NCBI GenBank assembly: GCA_017518025.1
Contig: JAFWWR010000302.1
Location: forward strand, 1-7,573
Length of the DNA: 7,573 bases
Reading direction: 5' to 3'
DNA from: Clostridia bacterium
Lineage (GTDB): Bacteria > Bacillota > Clostridia > Oscillospirales > CAG-272
Part shown: positions 6,756 to 7,573 of the stretch, piece by piece
Layout: each line of letters opens with the position of its first letter
Position numbering within the stretch: position 1 is the first letter of the stretch
Made by a program: the position numbers and the translations under genes
The notes under the pieces: generated by a model
What the model was told of the DNA's origin: nothing
The model's database searches: none
Seen by the model: the letters and a program-made list of their open reading frames with translations, nothing else

Positions 6756-6770
6756 GCGGGAGAGACCCGC
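6756..6770 (+). other. 5' leader hairpin upstream of the secreted-protein gene
   Basis: GCGGG (6756-6760) pairs with CCCGC (6766-6770) around AGAGA. TCGG (6747-6750) can add an outer helix with CCGA (6774-6777) across an internal loop. The structure ends about 9 nt before the ribosome site AGAGGTG (6786-6792) and starts close to the predicted transcription start, so it leaves the site exposed. The position suits an mRNA-stabilising hairpin. It is not followed by a U tract, so it is not a terminator. Confidence 0.5.
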
Positions 6771-6797
6771 GTACCGAAATTTTCAAGAGGTGAAAAA

Positions 6798-7573
6798 ATG
6801 AAAAAGGTAATCACACTCATCACTCTGTTGGCGGTAGTTTGCGCGCTGGCTATCCCCACCCTCGCAAGCTCCATCAACGTCGTCGGCCCCACCGAGGCGG
6901 GCACGACGCACGTCGTCAAGTACACTGACATTTCAAACGTTTCCAAGGACGGTCTCATCGGTGCGAACGAGTACGAAAAACTCAACGTCAACCTCGACCC
7001 GAACTCCAGCCCGCTGCACCTGATGTATGCGCTGGCTGAGGACTATCTCGGAGCAGAGGCGATGCTGTCCACCATGGAGTACTACGCATCCTGGTCCGAG
7101 GGACAGATCAACATTGCCGTCAGATATACTCCCGAGGATCTGCAGCAGATCATCCACATGGCTGACACGGACAACCCGGACGACTTCTGCCGGAACGTCG
7201 CTCTGACCATCTCCTCCGACGTCAAGCAGGAAAGAGACAAGGGCAAGGTCTGCAACTTCTACTACGCCGTCTCTCTCACTACCGATACTAACGAGTATCA
7301 GGTCGCATACTATGCTTCCGACGATCCCGGCAGGAACCAGCAGGGCAACTCCGGAACCTACGTCCCCAAGGCCGGCCAGGATTTCGTCATCAACTATCCC
7401 GGTGACGGAAGCGTCATTTTCGAGTGGTCTATTCCGTTCAGCGAGATTTGCGCGGGCAACACCGCCGCCGCGGGCGACAGCGTGTTCCTGACCATTGCCG
7501 CTACCGCCGGCAAGAGCGAGACCGGTTCCACTGAGAGCAGCTGCTACGGTATCGGTATGGGCGACTTCGGCTA
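6798..7573 (+). CDS. Secreted protein, possible CBM9/DOMON-like beta-sandwich (3' end beyond window)
   Basis: From ATG 6798 the frame stays open for 258 codons and ends with TA, the first two bases of a codon, so it is probably cut by the window edge. A stop exactly there cannot be excluded. AGAGGTG at 6786-6792 supports the start. Residues 1-23 are a signal peptide (Lys-Lys, hydrophobic core, Thr-Leu-Ala cleavage site). The mature part starts with KYTDISNVSKDGLIGANEYE (41-60), a Gly-x-Ile/Leu-x-x-x-Glu-Tyr pattern seen at the start of CBM9-like and related secreted sugar-binding sandwiches. It later has INIAVRY (104-110) and FEWSIPFSEI (208-217), which recalls the conserved Ile-Pro turn of those domains. 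Four cysteines (131, 152, 218, 249) in the mature part could form disulfides. No catalytic motif, membrane anchor or LPxTG is visible so far. The gene is monocistronic from its own strong promoter. Export is well supported; the carbohydrate-binding idea is weak. Confidence 0.82.
   Translation, partial: MKKVITLITLLAVVCALAIPTLASSINVVGPTEAGTTHVVKYTDISNVSKDGLIGANEYEKLNVNLDPNSSPLHLMYALAEDYLGAEAMLSTMEYYASWSEGQINIAVRYTPEDLQQIIHMADTDNPDDFCRNVALTISSDVKQERDKGKVCNFYYAVSLTTDTNEYQVAYYASDDPGRNQQGNSGTYVPKAGQDFVINYPGDGSVIFEWSIPFSEICAGNTAAAGDSVFLTIAATAGKSETGSTESSCYGIGMGDFG

Overview
The window looks like a piece of a GC-rich Bacillota (Clostridia-type) chromosome, probably from an uncultivated gut or similar anaerobe. 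The evidence is an SLH-domain surface protein of the clostridial type (TRAM/TRQE/TRAE repeats), strong Shine-Dalgarno sites, sigma-A-type promoters in AT-rich gaps between GC-rich genes, and a MetA enzyme with the acetyl-CoA-type residue found in Bacillus-like enzymes. No rRNA, tRNA, CRISPR array, insertion sequence or phage gene was seen. The taxonomic call is an inference from style, not from a marker gene comparison.

Layout. Positions 828 to 1 (minus strand) hold the N-terminal 276 codons of a secreted protein with three SLH repeats, cut by the window edge and driven by a perfect-consensus promoter (TTGACA, 17 bp, TATAAT). A divergent gap of about 225 bp also carries an extended -10 promoter for the plus strand. 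Then follow three genes in one direction with short gaps: mnmE (tRNA U34 modification GTPase, 1054-2451), metA (homoserine O-acetyltransferase by its active-site residues, 2470-3408) and a 1034-residue cytoplasmic GH106-like glycoside hydrolase (3459-6563). The gaps are 18 and 50 nt, and a strong rho-independent terminator follows at 6578-6618, so they probably form one transcription unit. A second non-coding gap (6564-6797) holds this terminator, a strong promoter with an inverted repeat in its spacer, and a leader hairpin. It leads into the 5' part of a secreted protein (6798 to the window end) that may carry a CBM9/DOMON-like beta-sandwich.

How the parts fit. The central unit combines tRNA wobble modification, the first committed step of methionine synthesis and intracellular breakdown of a probably rhamnose-containing oligosaccharide. 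These jobs have no obvious biochemical link, so co-transcription may be incidental. The two flanking genes encode exported proteins under strong promoters, consistent with abundant envelope or extracellular products. Most of the window is ordinary chromosomal housekeeping and carbohydrate metabolism. The least explained items are the operator-like repeat before the last gene, that gene itself, and the exact substrate of the glycoside hydrolase. I did not find convincing evidence of a new multi-gene system.
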